This document shows, piece after piece, positions 15,371 through 23,967 of a stretch of DNA of 37,618 nt; the stretch's first letter is position 1; every line of letters starts with the position of its first letter. A program made the position numbers and the translations under genes. The stretch is from a bacterium (lineage in GTDB: Bacteria > 4484-113 > JAGGVC01), in contig JABRWB010000022.1 of the NCBI GenBank assembly GCA_039961635.1, forward strand, positions 1-37,618, given 5' to 3'. Below the pieces are notes generated by a model. It saw only the letters and a list, made by a program, of their open reading frames with translations. It was not told where the DNA came from and searched no databases.

Positions 15371-18181
15371 TCATTGCCGCCTCAACCGCTCCAGTCCGGG
15401 GTAATCCGGCGTGTAACGCCTTGCACGGAAAACGTGCGCCGGCAATCCGTCGGGAAACCGGTTGAAATACTCCCAAACGATCTGCCCGGAAGGATCCACC
15501 TCGAAAATCCAGGCCTGCTCCGCGCAGCAAATCAGCGTGTTCCCGCCGGGCAGCCTGTATGCGCTCGACAAAAGCAGGCTGAACATTGATTCACGCGGCT
15601 GCGCCTCGTACTCCCAAACCACGCCGGAGGGGCCGAATCTGGAACCGCCCAGTGGATAGCTTCCGTCCGGATTTATGGGCGGGCTGAATTCGACAACCGT
15701 GGAATAGGGCGGATTCTGCAAATCCGTAATGCCCACCTGGTTGTTGAAAACAAGTATGTTTCCTTCTCCGGGATATCCCTCCTTTATCCAGTTGGCGTTG
15801 TGCTGATAGTAAAACATCCTGTCCGAATCCGAGCCTGCGCGGTATGCGGCCGGATTGCCCCATCGGTAAAGGATGTCGCCGCCGCGCCCGTACCGTCCGC
15901 CCGTATGTCCCGCAGCCTCTTCAGTCGTCGTCGAATGGTCTATGACCCAGATTTCGTTGAACGCGTGTACGCTGATCAGGATTTGGTCGAGGTCTTCATC
16001 GTATTCGACCGAGTTGATATGCGTCAGCTCCAGCGTCGCGTTGGGATCGTAGTTTATATCGATCAACTCCGGGTGCGCCCCTGGATCTCCGTAGTTGTTT
16101 TTGGAAGGATCGAAATCCTGGATCAGGTGGTCAAGGGAATTCCACTCCCATACCACTATTCCGCCGTTCGCCCCTACCGGCTGAATTTCCCGAATCGAAT
16201 CGAACCACATGCCCAACTCGGAAATGTTGGCCGGATTCCGCCCGGCTTCGGTTGCTTCCTCCGCCGTATAAGCGCTCCAGACAATTACGAGTACGTTGCC
16301 GTTGGGCATTTGCTTTACGTCATGGTGGATCAATTCCTCGGTCGTGGAAATCTCGTGGCTCCACAACAGGTTGCCGTCCCAATCGAACTTTTCCAGCCTG
16401 CCGCCGTTGACCATTCCGAACGGGTGCTCCTCGGTGTTGCAAATCCGCAGCAGCTCGCCGCCCTCCGTCAACTCGCAGCTGAAAGCGGGGATATACTGGC
16501 TCGTCCAGTAATGCACCACCTCTCCTTCCATATCCACCAAGTATGTTTTGTCTCCAATCAATGGCGCATAAAGCGTGTAACCGTCGCCCGAAAGCGGGAT
16601 AACTTCCAGCGTGAAGTCGTACCTGTCGCTTCCCGCCGGATTTGACACCGTGAGACTCGCGGAGTAATTGCCCGGATTCGGCCCGAAATCGACCACGGGG
16701 CTTGAATCCTGGCTTTCATTCGGGGACGCTCCCCCGCCGAAGTCCCAGTGGAAAGCAAGCGGCTGGTCGCCCGAAACCTCCGCCGCGAACTTCCCCGGCA
16801 TCGTGGCCATCCCGATATCGGGAGCAACACTTTCGATTTCCGGCGGATCGCCGATAAACACCGAAAATTCAATCGAATCGGAGCCGTATTCGTTCGAAAC
16901 CGTCAAGCTGGCTTCATATTCGCCTTTCACAGTGGTCAGCGTCACGGCAGGGCTTGGTTCACCGGATTGCTGCGGTTCCGACAAAGTCCCAAACCGCCAG
17001 TCGAACAGGAAGGGCGCCTCGCCCGTCACCTCCGCCTCGAACGCGGCTGTGCTTCCGGGCTTTCCGGATTTGGGCGAAATTGAAATAATCGAAGGCGCTT
17101 CCCCGACCCGAAGTTCCCACTGATAAGTATCGCTTCCGAACGCGTTGGAAACCACCACAAACGCAGGGTAAACTCCGGTCTCGGTGGTCAGGGCCACCAG
17201 CGGCAGCTCGTCCATTGAAGTGTTCGGAACCGCCCCTCCGCCAAAACCCCAAAAATAGCTGAAAGGACCAGTACCGGATTCCAGATCCGCGTAAAATTGC
17301 ACCTGGGATCCCGGCAAACCCCCGCGCGGCGACACGGATGCTATCTTCGGCAAATCGCGCCCCGAAAGGCTGAACACATCCGAGGAAGCAAATCGCGGCG
17401 GCTGTGCGGCATCCCGCACCGCAAAGTAATATTCTCCCGTCGAAAGCCCGGCCGCGTCGATGTCGAATGCAATACTCGCGCGGCCGTATCCGGTGTCCGA
17501 CGCTTCGCGGTTGACGTTAACTTCCTGCCAGCCCGACTGCGGCTGTATCATCGAGGCGTACGTGCCCGACAACGAGCCGCTCTCCCACTCTTCCAACGAA
17601 GCGTTCGCCGCGGGAGCGCTTGTGTAAATTCCCGCGTAGATTTCATACTTCGCCTGATAGTTGAGAGCAATGGGAGTCACGTCGCTGACACCAATTTCGC
17701 CGGATAGATCGCCGTCAATGAACCGCTGGACGTTGTCCCGGTTTCCGTCAGTAACGGATTCGAGATAATTCAGCGCGATCGGCGTGATGTCCGCAACGCT
17801 TACTTCCCCGTCCAGGTTGTAATCTCCGGGCAGGTGATACCGCCAGGAAAATTCCGCGGTCCCCTCCCCCTTATCCTCCACCAGAAGCTGAAGCGGCGGA
17901 CTGGCAATCTTCGCCTGCGACAGTGATCTGCCTTCCTCGTTCGCGGCCAGCTCCAGGACGAGCTTGCGCGCGAGCATTTCGAAGAGATGCCGGTCAACGC
18001 CTGCGGGAAGATTGTAAGAATCTATATCGGCGATCGCCGCGTCCATCGGGGAGACGCGGGGCGAAATCGCGGAATCCACGCGCGGGCTCCGGCCGCCCAG
18101 GGCGCGCGAGCAGCCGAAATCCGCCGCCGCCGCAAGCGACAAAAGCAAAACAATAACCGCGATTCTGACTCCGGCCATCAT
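15371..18181 (-). CDS. Lipoprotein with dockerin-like pair, three PKD-like repeats and ASST-type domain (paralogue C)
   Basis: A 936-residue protein starting ATG-ATG at 18181, where the ATGA overlap with the stop of paralogue D indicates coupled translation. An upstream frame to 18424 is only read-through inside gene D. The signal ends in ADFGC (C24), a less canonical lipobox. The dockerin-like pair is at 119-175 (DYNLDGEVSVAD; DGDLSGEIGVSD). Three PKD-like units and an ASST-type C-terminal domain follow in the same order as in the other copies. The Cys-Cys pair that precedes the His-His motif in copies A and B is replaced by LI here, while HHD and MPNGN remain. The GHTGGRYGRGG block is unchanged. 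The protein is surface-anchored; its substrate is unknown. Confidence 0.86.
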   Translation of the reverse strand: MMAGVRIAVIVLLLSLAAAADFGCSRALGGRSPRVDSAISPRVSPMDAAIADIDSYNLPAGVDRHLFEMLARKLVLELAANEEGRSLSQAKIASPPLQLLVEDKGEGTAEFSWRYHLPGDYNLDGEVSVADITPIALNYLESVTDGNRDNVQRFIDGDLSGEIGVSDVTPIALNYQAKYEIYAGIYTSAPAANASLEEWESGSLSGTYASMIQPQSGWQEVNVNREASDTGYGRASIAFDIDAAGLSTGEYYFAVRDAAQPPRFASSDVFSLSGRDLPKIASVSPRGGLPGSQVQFYADLESGTGPFSYFWGFGGGAVPNTSMDELPLVALTTETGVYPAFVVVSNAFGSDTYQWELRVGEAPSIISISPKSGKPGSTAAFEAEVTGEAPFLFDWRFGTLSEPQQSGEPSPAVTLTTVKGEYEASLTVSNEYGSDSIEFSVFIGDPPEIESVAPDIGMATMPGKFAAEVSGDQPLAFHWDFGGGASPNESQDSSPVVDFGPNPGNYSASLTVSNPAGSDRYDFTLEVIPLSGDGYTLYAPLIGDKTYLVDMEGEVVHYWTSQYIPAFSCELTEGGELLRICNTEEHPFGMVNGGRLEKFDWDGNLLWSHEISTTEELIHHDVKQMPNGNVLVIVWSAYTAEEATEAGRNPANISELGMWFDSIREIQPVGANGGIVVWEWNSLDHLIQDFDPSKNNYGDPGAHPELIDINYDPNATLELTHINSVEYDEDLDQILISVHAFNEIWVIDHSTTTEEAAGHTGGRYGRGGDILYRWGNPAAYRAGSDSDRMFYYQHNANWIKEGYPGEGNILVFNNQVGITDLQNPPYSTVVEFSPPINPDGSYPLGGSRFGPSGVVWEYEAQPRESMFSLLLSSAYRLPGGNTLICCAEQAWIFEVDPSGQIVWEYFNRFPDGLPAHVFRARRYTPDYPGLERLRRQ

Positions 18182-20970
18182 TGCTGTCTCAGACGCGCGA
18201 GTCCCGGATAATCCGGCGTATAACGCGTCGCCCTGAAAACCTGGGACACCACTCCTTCGGGAACGTTGACATCGTAATTCCAGACTATGGTCCCCGACTT
18301 GGTGACTTCGACAATCTTGCGGGGAAACGCGCTGCATATCATCGTATTTCCTCCGGGCAGCCGCTGAACGCTGGACAAAAGCTGGCTGAAAAGAAGCATG
18401 GGCGGGTCGGGAATGAACTCCCATTCCGGTGCAGGCGGACCGAACACCCCGCCGGCGAAATTGTAAACGCCTTCCGAAACGGTGGCGGGAGTCATTTCAA
18501 TGGCGCTTGAATAAGGCATTCCGTCTATCAACCCCGGCTGGTTGTTGAAAACCGTGATGTTGCCGCCCCCTTCCAAATCGTAGGCCACCCACTGCGCGTC
18601 ATGCTGCCAGAAAAGATACTGGCTGGCAACATCGTCCGCGCCGTACGCAGCCGGATTTCCCCATCGGTACAGCAGGTCGCCGCCCCTGCCGTATCTTCCT
18701 CCAGAATGACCGGCCGCTTCTTCGGTCGTAGTGGAGTGATCGATTATCCATATTTCGCAGTACGCGTGGACGCTGATTAGAATTTGGTCGAGCCGCTCGT
18801 TGTAGCTGACCGAGTTGAAATGCGTGAGTTCCAGCTGGGCGTTCAAGTCGTAATTGAAGTCCACAAGCTCCGGATGGTCGTCCGGATTGCCGTAATTCGG
18901 TTTCGCGGGATCGAAATTCTGAACCAGGTGGTCGAACACCTTCCATTCCCAAACGACGTTGGCATCGTCAGTGCCGACGGGCTGAATCTCCTTGATCGAA
19001 TCCAGCCACATTCCGCCGCCGGAAACCCCTTCGGGATTCCTTCCGGCCGCGATCACCTCTTCCGGGGAGTATACGTTCCAGACTATCACCAGAAGATTGC
19101 CGTTCGGCATCAGCGTGAAATCATGGTGGGAAATGTGCTTCGGCCCTTGCACTTCGCATGACCATACGAGGTTTCCGTCCCAATCGCGCTTCTCAATCCT
19201 CCCCGCTCCCCCGGCTCCGAACTGGGATTGCTCTAGCTGGCACTGCCGGTACAAATATCCGTCCGGCGAAAGAAGCGCGCTGAAGGAAGCGGGATAATCG
19301 CTTGTCCATGAATTTGCGACATTTCCGTCCATATCGATCAGAAAAGTATCGTTCACTTTGACCGGCGCAATCAGCGTGTACCCGTCGCCTGATAGCGGAA
19401 TGACTTCGAATTCGAATTCGAGCGTGTCGCTTCCGGCGGGATTGGAAACCGTCAGGCTCGCGTTGTATACGCCCGGATGCGGGCCGAATGTCACCGGCGG
19501 GCTTTCTTCCGCGCTTGCATCCGGCTGCGCCCCGCCCCCGAAATCCCAGTCGTATGTCAGCGGCGCATCGCCGGATACCTCCGCCTCGAACGTCCCATTG
19601 CGCGTCGCCATCCCTATGTCCGGAGTTACTCCGGTTATCTCCGGTGGATAGCCCACGTAAATCGAAAAGTCGAAAGTGTCTACTCCGTATTCATTCGTCA
19701 CCGTCAGGCTCGCCGGATATTCGCCTTTCGAATCCGTGAGCGTAACCGAGGGGCTTTCTTCATTGGATACGGCCGGGCCGGCGGCATCGCCGAACCGCCA
19801 TTCGTATGCGAGCGGCGGCTCCCCTGCGACGACGGCGGAGAACTCCGCAATCGCTCCCGGCCTGCCGGTAAGCGGCGTTACGGATTCGATCGAAGGCGCG
19901 TTTCCCACACCCAGCACCCACTCGTACGTGTCGCTCCCGTACGCATTCGTGACCGTAACGCTCGCGTTGTAGCTTCCCGTCGTTTGCGAAAGCGTCACGA
20001 GCGGCAGCTCCTCGCTGGATGCGTTCGGCGCGGCTCCCCCGCCGAAGTCCCACTCGTACGTGAACGGCGGCGTTCCGGCCGACACGTCGGCATAAAACTC
20101 CAAGTTCGTTCCGGGAATCCCGCCCGATGGATTAACGGACGCGATTTCCGGAATATCCCGCCCCGAAAGGCTGAACACGTCCGCCGAAGCAAACCTTGGC
20201 GGATTCCCCGCATCCCGCACTCCGAAGTAATACGTCCCTGAGGTCAGCCCTGCCACATTCATGTCCACCGCAAGCGCAGCGAATCCGTAGTCCGTCGCCG
20301 ATTCGCTCCGGTTGACTTCCAGTGCAGCAGCCTCCGGATCCGCGGGAGTCAGCGCCGCAACCGCGCTGAACACCGCATTGGCACGCCATTCGTCCGAAGT
20401 CCAGTTCGACGCGGGCGCCGACCGGAAAATCCCGCAAATCACCCGGTAATTCGACTGAAAGTTGATGGCGATGGGAGTCACATCGCTAACGCCGATCTCG
20501 CCCGAAAGGTCGCCGTCTATGAACCGCTGCACGTTGTCCCGGTTCCCATCCGTAACCGACTGCAGGTAGTTCAGCGCAATCGGCGTGATATCGGCCACTC
20601 CCACTTCTCCGTCCAGGTTGTAATCCCCCGGATGGTGGTAGCGCCAGGAAAAGTCCGCCGTACCGTCCCCGTTGTCAGAAACTTGAAGCATAAGGGGCGG
20701 CGATGCGATCACCGCTTGTGATTTGGAGCGTCCAACCTCAAACGCCTCCAACTCGGATAGAAGCCGCCCGGCAAGCATAGAAAACAACCCGTCGTCCACA
20801 CCGGCGGGCACCGCATACCCGGCCACCTCAATCCTGGCCGATTCAAGCAGAGATTTGGCAACATCAGGCAATGCGGAATCACGGCCCAATCGGCCTCTTC
20901 CCCCGCACCCCAGTAAAAAAGACGCGCACGCGATAAGCGCGCAAGCCGCCATGAATCGGAGGCAAGCCAT
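18178..20970 (-). CDS. Lipoprotein with dockerin-like pair, three PKD-like repeats and ASST-type domain (paralogue D)
   Basis: A 930-residue protein, first of the cluster in transcription order. ATG 20970 has AGGAG eight bases upstream, and a TATAAT -10 lies about 30 nt before the start. Lipobox FLLGC gives C22. The dockerin-like pair is at 115-171, followed by a beta region, three PKD-like units with FGGGA or FGDAA cores, and the ASST-type domain with SHHDF, LMPNGN, HFN, DHSTT and QHDAQW. In the region after DHSTT it reads GHSGGRYGRGG rather than GHTGG. It is followed without a gap by paralogue C. The function is inferred only from the domain family. Confidence 0.86.
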   Translation of the reverse strand: MACLRFMAACALIACASFLLGCGGRGRLGRDSALPDVAKSLLESARIEVAGYAVPAGVDDGLFSMLAGRLLSELEAFEVGRSKSQAVIASPPLMLQVSDNGDGTADFSWRYHHPGDYNLDGEVGVADITPIALNYLQSVTDGNRDNVQRFIDGDLSGEIGVSDVTPIAINFQSNYRVICGIFRSAPASNWTSDEWRANAVFSAVAALTPADPEAAALEVNRSESATDYGFAALAVDMNVAGLTSGTYYFGVRDAGNPPRFASADVFSLSGRDIPEIASVNPSGGIPGTNLEFYADVSAGTPPFTYEWDFGGGAAPNASSEELPLVTLSQTTGSYNASVTVTNAYGSDTYEWVLGVGNAPSIESVTPLTGRPGAIAEFSAVVAGEPPLAYEWRFGDAAGPAVSNEESPSVTLTDSKGEYPASLTVTNEYGVDTFDFSIYVGYPPEITGVTPDIGMATRNGTFEAEVSGDAPLTYDWDFGGGAQPDASAEESPPVTFGPHPGVYNASLTVSNPAGSDTLEFEFEVIPLSGDGYTLIAPVKVNDTFLIDMDGNVANSWTSDYPASFSALLSPDGYLYRQCQLEQSQFGAGGAGRIEKRDWDGNLVWSCEVQGPKHISHHDFTLMPNGNLLVIVWNVYSPEEVIAAGRNPEGVSGGGMWLDSIKEIQPVGTDDANVVWEWKVFDHLVQNFDPAKPNYGNPDDHPELVDFNYDLNAQLELTHFNSVSYNERLDQILISVHAYCEIWIIDHSTTTEEAAGHSGGRYGRGGDLLYRWGNPAAYGADDVASQYLFWQHDAQWVAYDLEGGGNITVFNNQPGLIDGMPYSSAIEMTPATVSEGVYNFAGGVFGPPAPEWEFIPDPPMLLFSQLLSSVQRLPGGNTMICSAFPRKIVEVTKSGTIVWNYDVNVPEGVVSQVFRATRYTPDYPGLARLRQQ

Positions 20971-21000
20971 AACAATGACTCCTCTGGTTTCCCAACGAAA

Positions 21001-21006
21001 ATTATA
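21001..21006 (-). promoter_or_regulatory. -10 element of paralogue D
   Basis: A perfect TATAAT read on the minus strand, about 30 nt upstream of ATG 20970. No good -35 hexamer is visible at 16-18 nt, so the assignment is moderate. Confidence 0.45.
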
Positions 21007-21265
21007 TATGAAACCGCTTATATGTTATCGCCCGATTTGAGGATTCGCCACATTTCGCGCGGTATTTCCGAAAATTCTTGTGCTCGGAAGCGGCGATATC
21101 TCCGCCTGTTGGCAAGCCTGAACGAATCGTTTGTTTTCCGTTGCTTTTTCTGGCCGCTCGACCTTCGGACCTGCCCCACGGAATCGCGCGCTGCGAGTCG
21201 CGGAGTGACAAAAGCCAAAATTCTCAAGCTCAAGCCGTTCATTCATATAACTCCGGGAGCGGTGT

Positions 21266-21271
21266 TATAAT
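21266..21271 (+). promoter_or_regulatory. TATAATC -10 element of the proline dehydrogenase gene
   Basis: TATAAT followed by C, preceded by TGT, which would serve as an extended -10. No TTGACA-like -35 is found. The start codon is 32-41 nt downstream. Confidence 0.55.
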
Positions 21272-21303
21272 CGCCGCCGGCCCATTCCGGGAACGGATCT
21301 GCC

Positions 21304-22419
21304 GTGGCAGATATGAGCGCATCCGCCAGCGAACAGCCGGGAACCGAAAATGCAGCGCGCGACGAAGCCAACCCGTCGCGCGGGCAGCAATCCGTTTCAA
21401 GCTCCCAGGCCGCGCCGCCGAAAAACGACACGTTTCCCCATCCTCACGTGATTCCGACCGCGCCCGGCGCGTCCGCGCGCACATACCAGACGACGATCCG
21501 CGTTTTAAACAAGCTCTTTCTCCCCGCGTTCAAAATCTGGGTAGCGGGCGAAAAGATCGACGACGCCATTAAAGAAACGAAAAAACTCAACGCGCGGCAC
21601 CCGAAGGCGACCGCGATAATCAACTTCCTCGGCGAGCATTACACCCAGGACTGGAAAGTGCTTCGGACGGTCAACGAATACATGCGCGCGATAGGGCGAA
21701 TCTCGGACAGCCGCGTTCGCGCCAGCATCAGCCTCAAGCCGAGCCAGATGGGATTCGACCTGCCGGAAAACGGCCCCTCGACCGCGGAGCGCAACATGAC
21801 CGCGATTGTCGAAGCCGCGGCGAAGCGCGGAATTTTCGCGTGGATCGACATGGAGCACACGGGATACACCGACTTCACCGTCGTCACCTACCGCGAATGG
21901 CTGCGGACGATGTCGAACGTCGGAATCGTCCTCCAGGCGAATCTGAAGCGGACGATGGCCGACCTGCGCACGCTTTGCACGCTCGACCGCGGCGAGTATC
22001 CGAATCCCGCGAAAATCCGGCTCTGCAAGGGGATTTACAAGGAGCCGCCGGAAGTGAGCTTCACGCAAAAGCCGGACGTGAACCGCAATTTCGGCGAGCT
22101 TATCGAGTATTTGATAAGCGAGGCGCCGCAGGACGTTTGGGCGGCCGTCGCGAGCCACGACGACGTTTACACCGACCTGGGAATCAAGCTGAATGCCGCG
22201 CGGCCGCACGCGTTCTTCGAGGTGCAGATGCTCCGCGGAGTTCGCCCGGAGCTGCAAACCGAGCTTATGGAACGCGACATCCAGCTGGCGGTGTATACGC
22301 CGTACGGCGAGGACAGCCTGCCCTACTCGTTCCGGCGCGCGACGCGGGCGAACAACCTGACGGCGACCGTCATCCGCAGCCTGCTTTCGGGGATATATAA
22401 AAAGGTGTACCAGAAGTGA
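21304..22419 (+). CDS. Proline dehydrogenase family protein (FAD-dependent TIM barrel)
   Basis: A 371-residue protein matching the proline dehydrogenase (PRODH/PutA barrel) family, which oxidises proline to pyrroline-5-carboxylate with FAD as the first step of proline breakdown. Motifs in order: SLKPSQMG at 143-150, IDMEHTGYTDFT at 181-192, IRLCKGIYKEP at 238-248, ASHDD at 283-287, FEVQMLRGVR at 305-314, YTPYG, and YSFRRATRANN at 341-351 near the flavin/substrate end. The first ~55 residues are low-complexity and not part of the barrel. Start is GTG 21304 or ATG 21313; neither has a strong ribosome site, and a 7-bp palindrome spans them. No P5C dehydrogenase domain or gene lies next to it, so this is the stand-alone type. 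Confidence 0.9.
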   Translation: MADMSASASEQPGTENAARDEANPSRGQQSVSSSQAAPPKNDTFPHPHVIPTAPGASARTYQTTIRVLNKLFLPAFKIWVAGEKIDDAIKETKKLNARHPKATAIINFLGEHYTQDWKVLRTVNEYMRAIGRISDSRVRASISLKPSQMGFDLPENGPSTAERNMTAIVEAAAKRGIFAWIDMEHTGYTDFTVVTYREWLRTMSNVGIVLQANLKRTMADLRTLCTLDRGEYPNPAKIRLCKGIYKEPPEVSFTQKPDVNRNFGELIEYLISEAPQDVWAAVASHDDVYTDLGIKLNAARPHAFFEVQMLRGVRPELQTELMERDIQLAVYTPYGEDSLPYSFRRATRANNLTATVIRSLLSGIYKKVYQK

Positions 22420-22457
22420 TTCGCACGCCGCAGCGTTTCGTCCGTCCGACTCGGTGG

Positions 22458-22463
22458 TAAAAT
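22458..22463 (+). promoter_or_regulatory. TAAAATC -10 element of the lipoprotein gene
   Basis: TAAAAT followed by C and preceded by TGG (extended -10), 18 nt before the GTG start of the next gene. The leader would be about 12 nt long. Confidence 0.45.
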
Positions 22464-22481
22464 CAATCCGGTGGCGCAAGC

Positions 22482-23171
22482 GTGAATCTGTTGTCGAGAG
22501 CTGTTCTTTTCTTTGCCGCGGCGGGGATTCTGGCCGCGTCCTCGTGCGCCAAGGACGCGCTCAAAGGCACCGTCCAGGGCGTTGAGAGGATTAACATTAA
22601 TGCCACGTTCGATTCGTTAAGACCGGAAGTTTATTACTTCATCGTCCTCAATTTCACTACGACCACCGGCGTCAACGACACCAACCGCCCGCAGCACGTA
22701 ATCAGCGGCACCGACCGCGGCGAGAACTGGGACTTTTACATCGTCTACCACCACTATGGAATCGAGGGCGGGCCGGCGGCTTGGGAAACGCTCTGGCGCA
22801 GGCCGGGCGATCCGCGCTACTGGATGGACGAAATTCCGCTCCAGTTCAACCAGCAATTTTTCTACTTAAGCGCCAGCGCGTCTTCGACCGGGATTCAGAT
22901 AGCGCTCGATCCGCTGGAACTTACCGCGCCCGACAATTCGGTGCCGACGCGGTTCGTGCTGGACATAATGACCGCGGACCGCGGAATTGACCGCGAGACG
23001 AACTCGGACGACCGCGGCATCGTGTACGACTGGCTCGACGACCCGGTCATCGTGAATATTGCTGTGAACGAGCGGTTGAACGAGAGCGAGCTTTTGATCG
23101 AACAGCTCGACGACAGCACAAACCTGCCGCCGGGCACGGATCTTGTAACCTGGTCGGTGCAGGTAAGCTGA
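22482..23171 (+). CDS. Hypothetical lipoprotein
   Basis: A 229-residue protein from GTG 22482. The N-terminus has a hydrophobic stretch ending in AASSC (Cys about 22), a lipoprotein-like signal. The rest is predicted beta-rich, with several Asp/Thr-rich loops and the phrase YYFIVLNF; I do not recognise a named domain. The stop overlaps the next ATG by one base (TGATG), so it is probably co-translated with the LmeA-like protein, suggesting a shared envelope role. The gene lacks a strong ribosome site and has a -10 element very near, consistent with a very short leader. Confidence 0.7.
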   Translation: MNLLSRAVLFFAAAGILAASSCAKDALKGTVQGVERININATFDSLRPEVYYFIVLNFTTTTGVNDTNRPQHVISGTDRGENWDFYIVYHHYGIEGGPAAWETLWRRPGDPRYWMDEIPLQFNQQFFYLSASASSTGIQIALDPLELTAPDNSVPTRFVLDIMTADRGIDRETNSDDRGIVYDWLDDPVIVNIAVNERLNESELLIEQLDDSTNLPPGTDLVTWSVQVS

Positions 23172-23932
23172 TGGGCTGCCTAAACAAACTCGCGGGATGC
23201 ATCGGAACGATAATCATCATCCTCGCGATTATCGCGGCGATACTTTATTTCTGGCTCGTACCGCAGCTTTCCGGAAAAATAGAAGACGGGCTTAGAAAAA
23301 AGCTTATGCTCGGCCCGTCGGCGACCGTCGAGATACAGGACACCGGAATAATCGCGATGTCGCAGGGCCGTATCGAAAAGGTCGTCGTGGACGCGCCCGA
23401 GGCGCGGGTGAACGATTACGTCGTCAAGAACCTCAAGTTCGACGCGGAGGGTCTCAAGTTCGACCTGATCAAGACCGCGTTCATGGGCGACCCGGTGATA
23501 GATACGCTGGGAGAGGGCGAACTTTCGTTCGACGTGCCCGCGGACACGCTGGCGTCCGTATGGAAGGAATCCGCGTCAAAGATCGGCGTGAGCGATTTCA
23601 AACTGACGCTGTCGCCCAAGGACTCCGAAGTCGGTCTCGAAGGAAAGTGGAAGATATCCTGGCTGAACAAGGAGTTCCCGTTCAGCGCGAAGGCGAAGCT
23701 GTCGGTGCGCGGGGGAAGCCTGATATTTTTCGAGATTCCGGAAATCCAGGTGGGCGACCTGAAAGTGGGGCTCGACCGGCTGAAGGACGGCATATCCAAA
23801 ATCAGCCCGCGGATCGACCTGGGCGACTACAAGGTGAAGCTGGACATAAACGACATTTCGATCACAAACAGCGGAATCCACATCGAGGCGCACGCGGAAG
23901 AGGCGGAAGCGGAATCTTCCAACAGCAAATAG
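23171..23932 (+). CDS. LmeA/DUF2993-like membrane-anchored protein
   Basis: A 253-residue protein. A single hydrophobic segment at about 11-33 anchors it with the bulk outside the cytoplasm. The following region resembles the DUF2993/LmeA family of lipid-binding tubular proteins: VEIQDTGIIAMSQGRIEKV, alternating amphipathic strands, and repeated Asp-Leu-Lys phrases near the C-terminus (IDLGDYKVKLDINDISI). LmeA of mycobacteria binds phospholipid and supports lipoglycan maturation; a similar lipid-carrier role here is inference. It overlaps the lipoprotein gene by one base. The last ten residues are Glu/Ser-rich. Confidence 0.7.
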   Translation: MGCLNKLAGCIGTIIIILAIIAAILYFWLVPQLSGKIEDGLRKKLMLGPSATVEIQDTGIIAMSQGRIEKVVVDAPEARVNDYVVKNLKFDAEGLKFDLIKTAFMGDPVIDTLGEGELSFDVPADTLASVWKESASKIGVSDFKLTLSPKDSEVGLEGKWKISWLNKEFPFSAKAKLSVRGGSLIFFEIPEIQVGDLKVGLDRLKDGISKISPRIDLGDYKVKLDINDISITNSGIHIEAHAEEAEAESSNSK

Positions 23933-23955
23933 AAAATCGCAGTACGTTTACGGTA

Positions 23956-23961
23956 TATAAT
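23956..23961 (+). promoter_or_regulatory. TATAATC -10 element directly before the PAS-like gene
   Basis: TATAAT followed by C, with only 6 nt between it and GTG 23968. The expected transcription start falls at or next to the start codon, predicting a leaderless mRNA. No Shine-Dalgarno sequence is present. Confidence 0.6.
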
Positions 23962-23967
23962 CGACGC

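Larger units (their letters stand above)
20971..21303. other. Divergent intergenic region between paralogue D and the proline dehydrogenase gene
   Basis: This 333-nt stretch carries the minus-strand -10 of paralogue D (21001-21006) and the plus-strand TATAAT of the proline dehydrogenase gene (21266-21271). Short open frames on both strands overlap these elements and lack ribosome sites. I see no RNA gene. Confidence 0.5.

Noticed and set aside
15371-18424. Longer version of paralogue C starting at 18424
   Set aside because: The extra 81 residues lie inside paralogue D and read as out-of-frame sequence; the ATGA overlap at 18181 gives a clean signal peptide.
13700-20100. Recurring similar blocks at about 250-nt spacing, resembling a repeat array
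   Set aside because: They encode the tandem PKD-like domains of the ASST-type proteins, are degenerate at DNA level and in frame. They are not CRISPR repeats.
21505-22479. Minus-strand frame of 324 codons opposite the proline dehydrogenase gene
   Set aside because: It lies antisense to a protein with many family motifs; its own composition is Arg/Val/His-rich with no recognisable fold.
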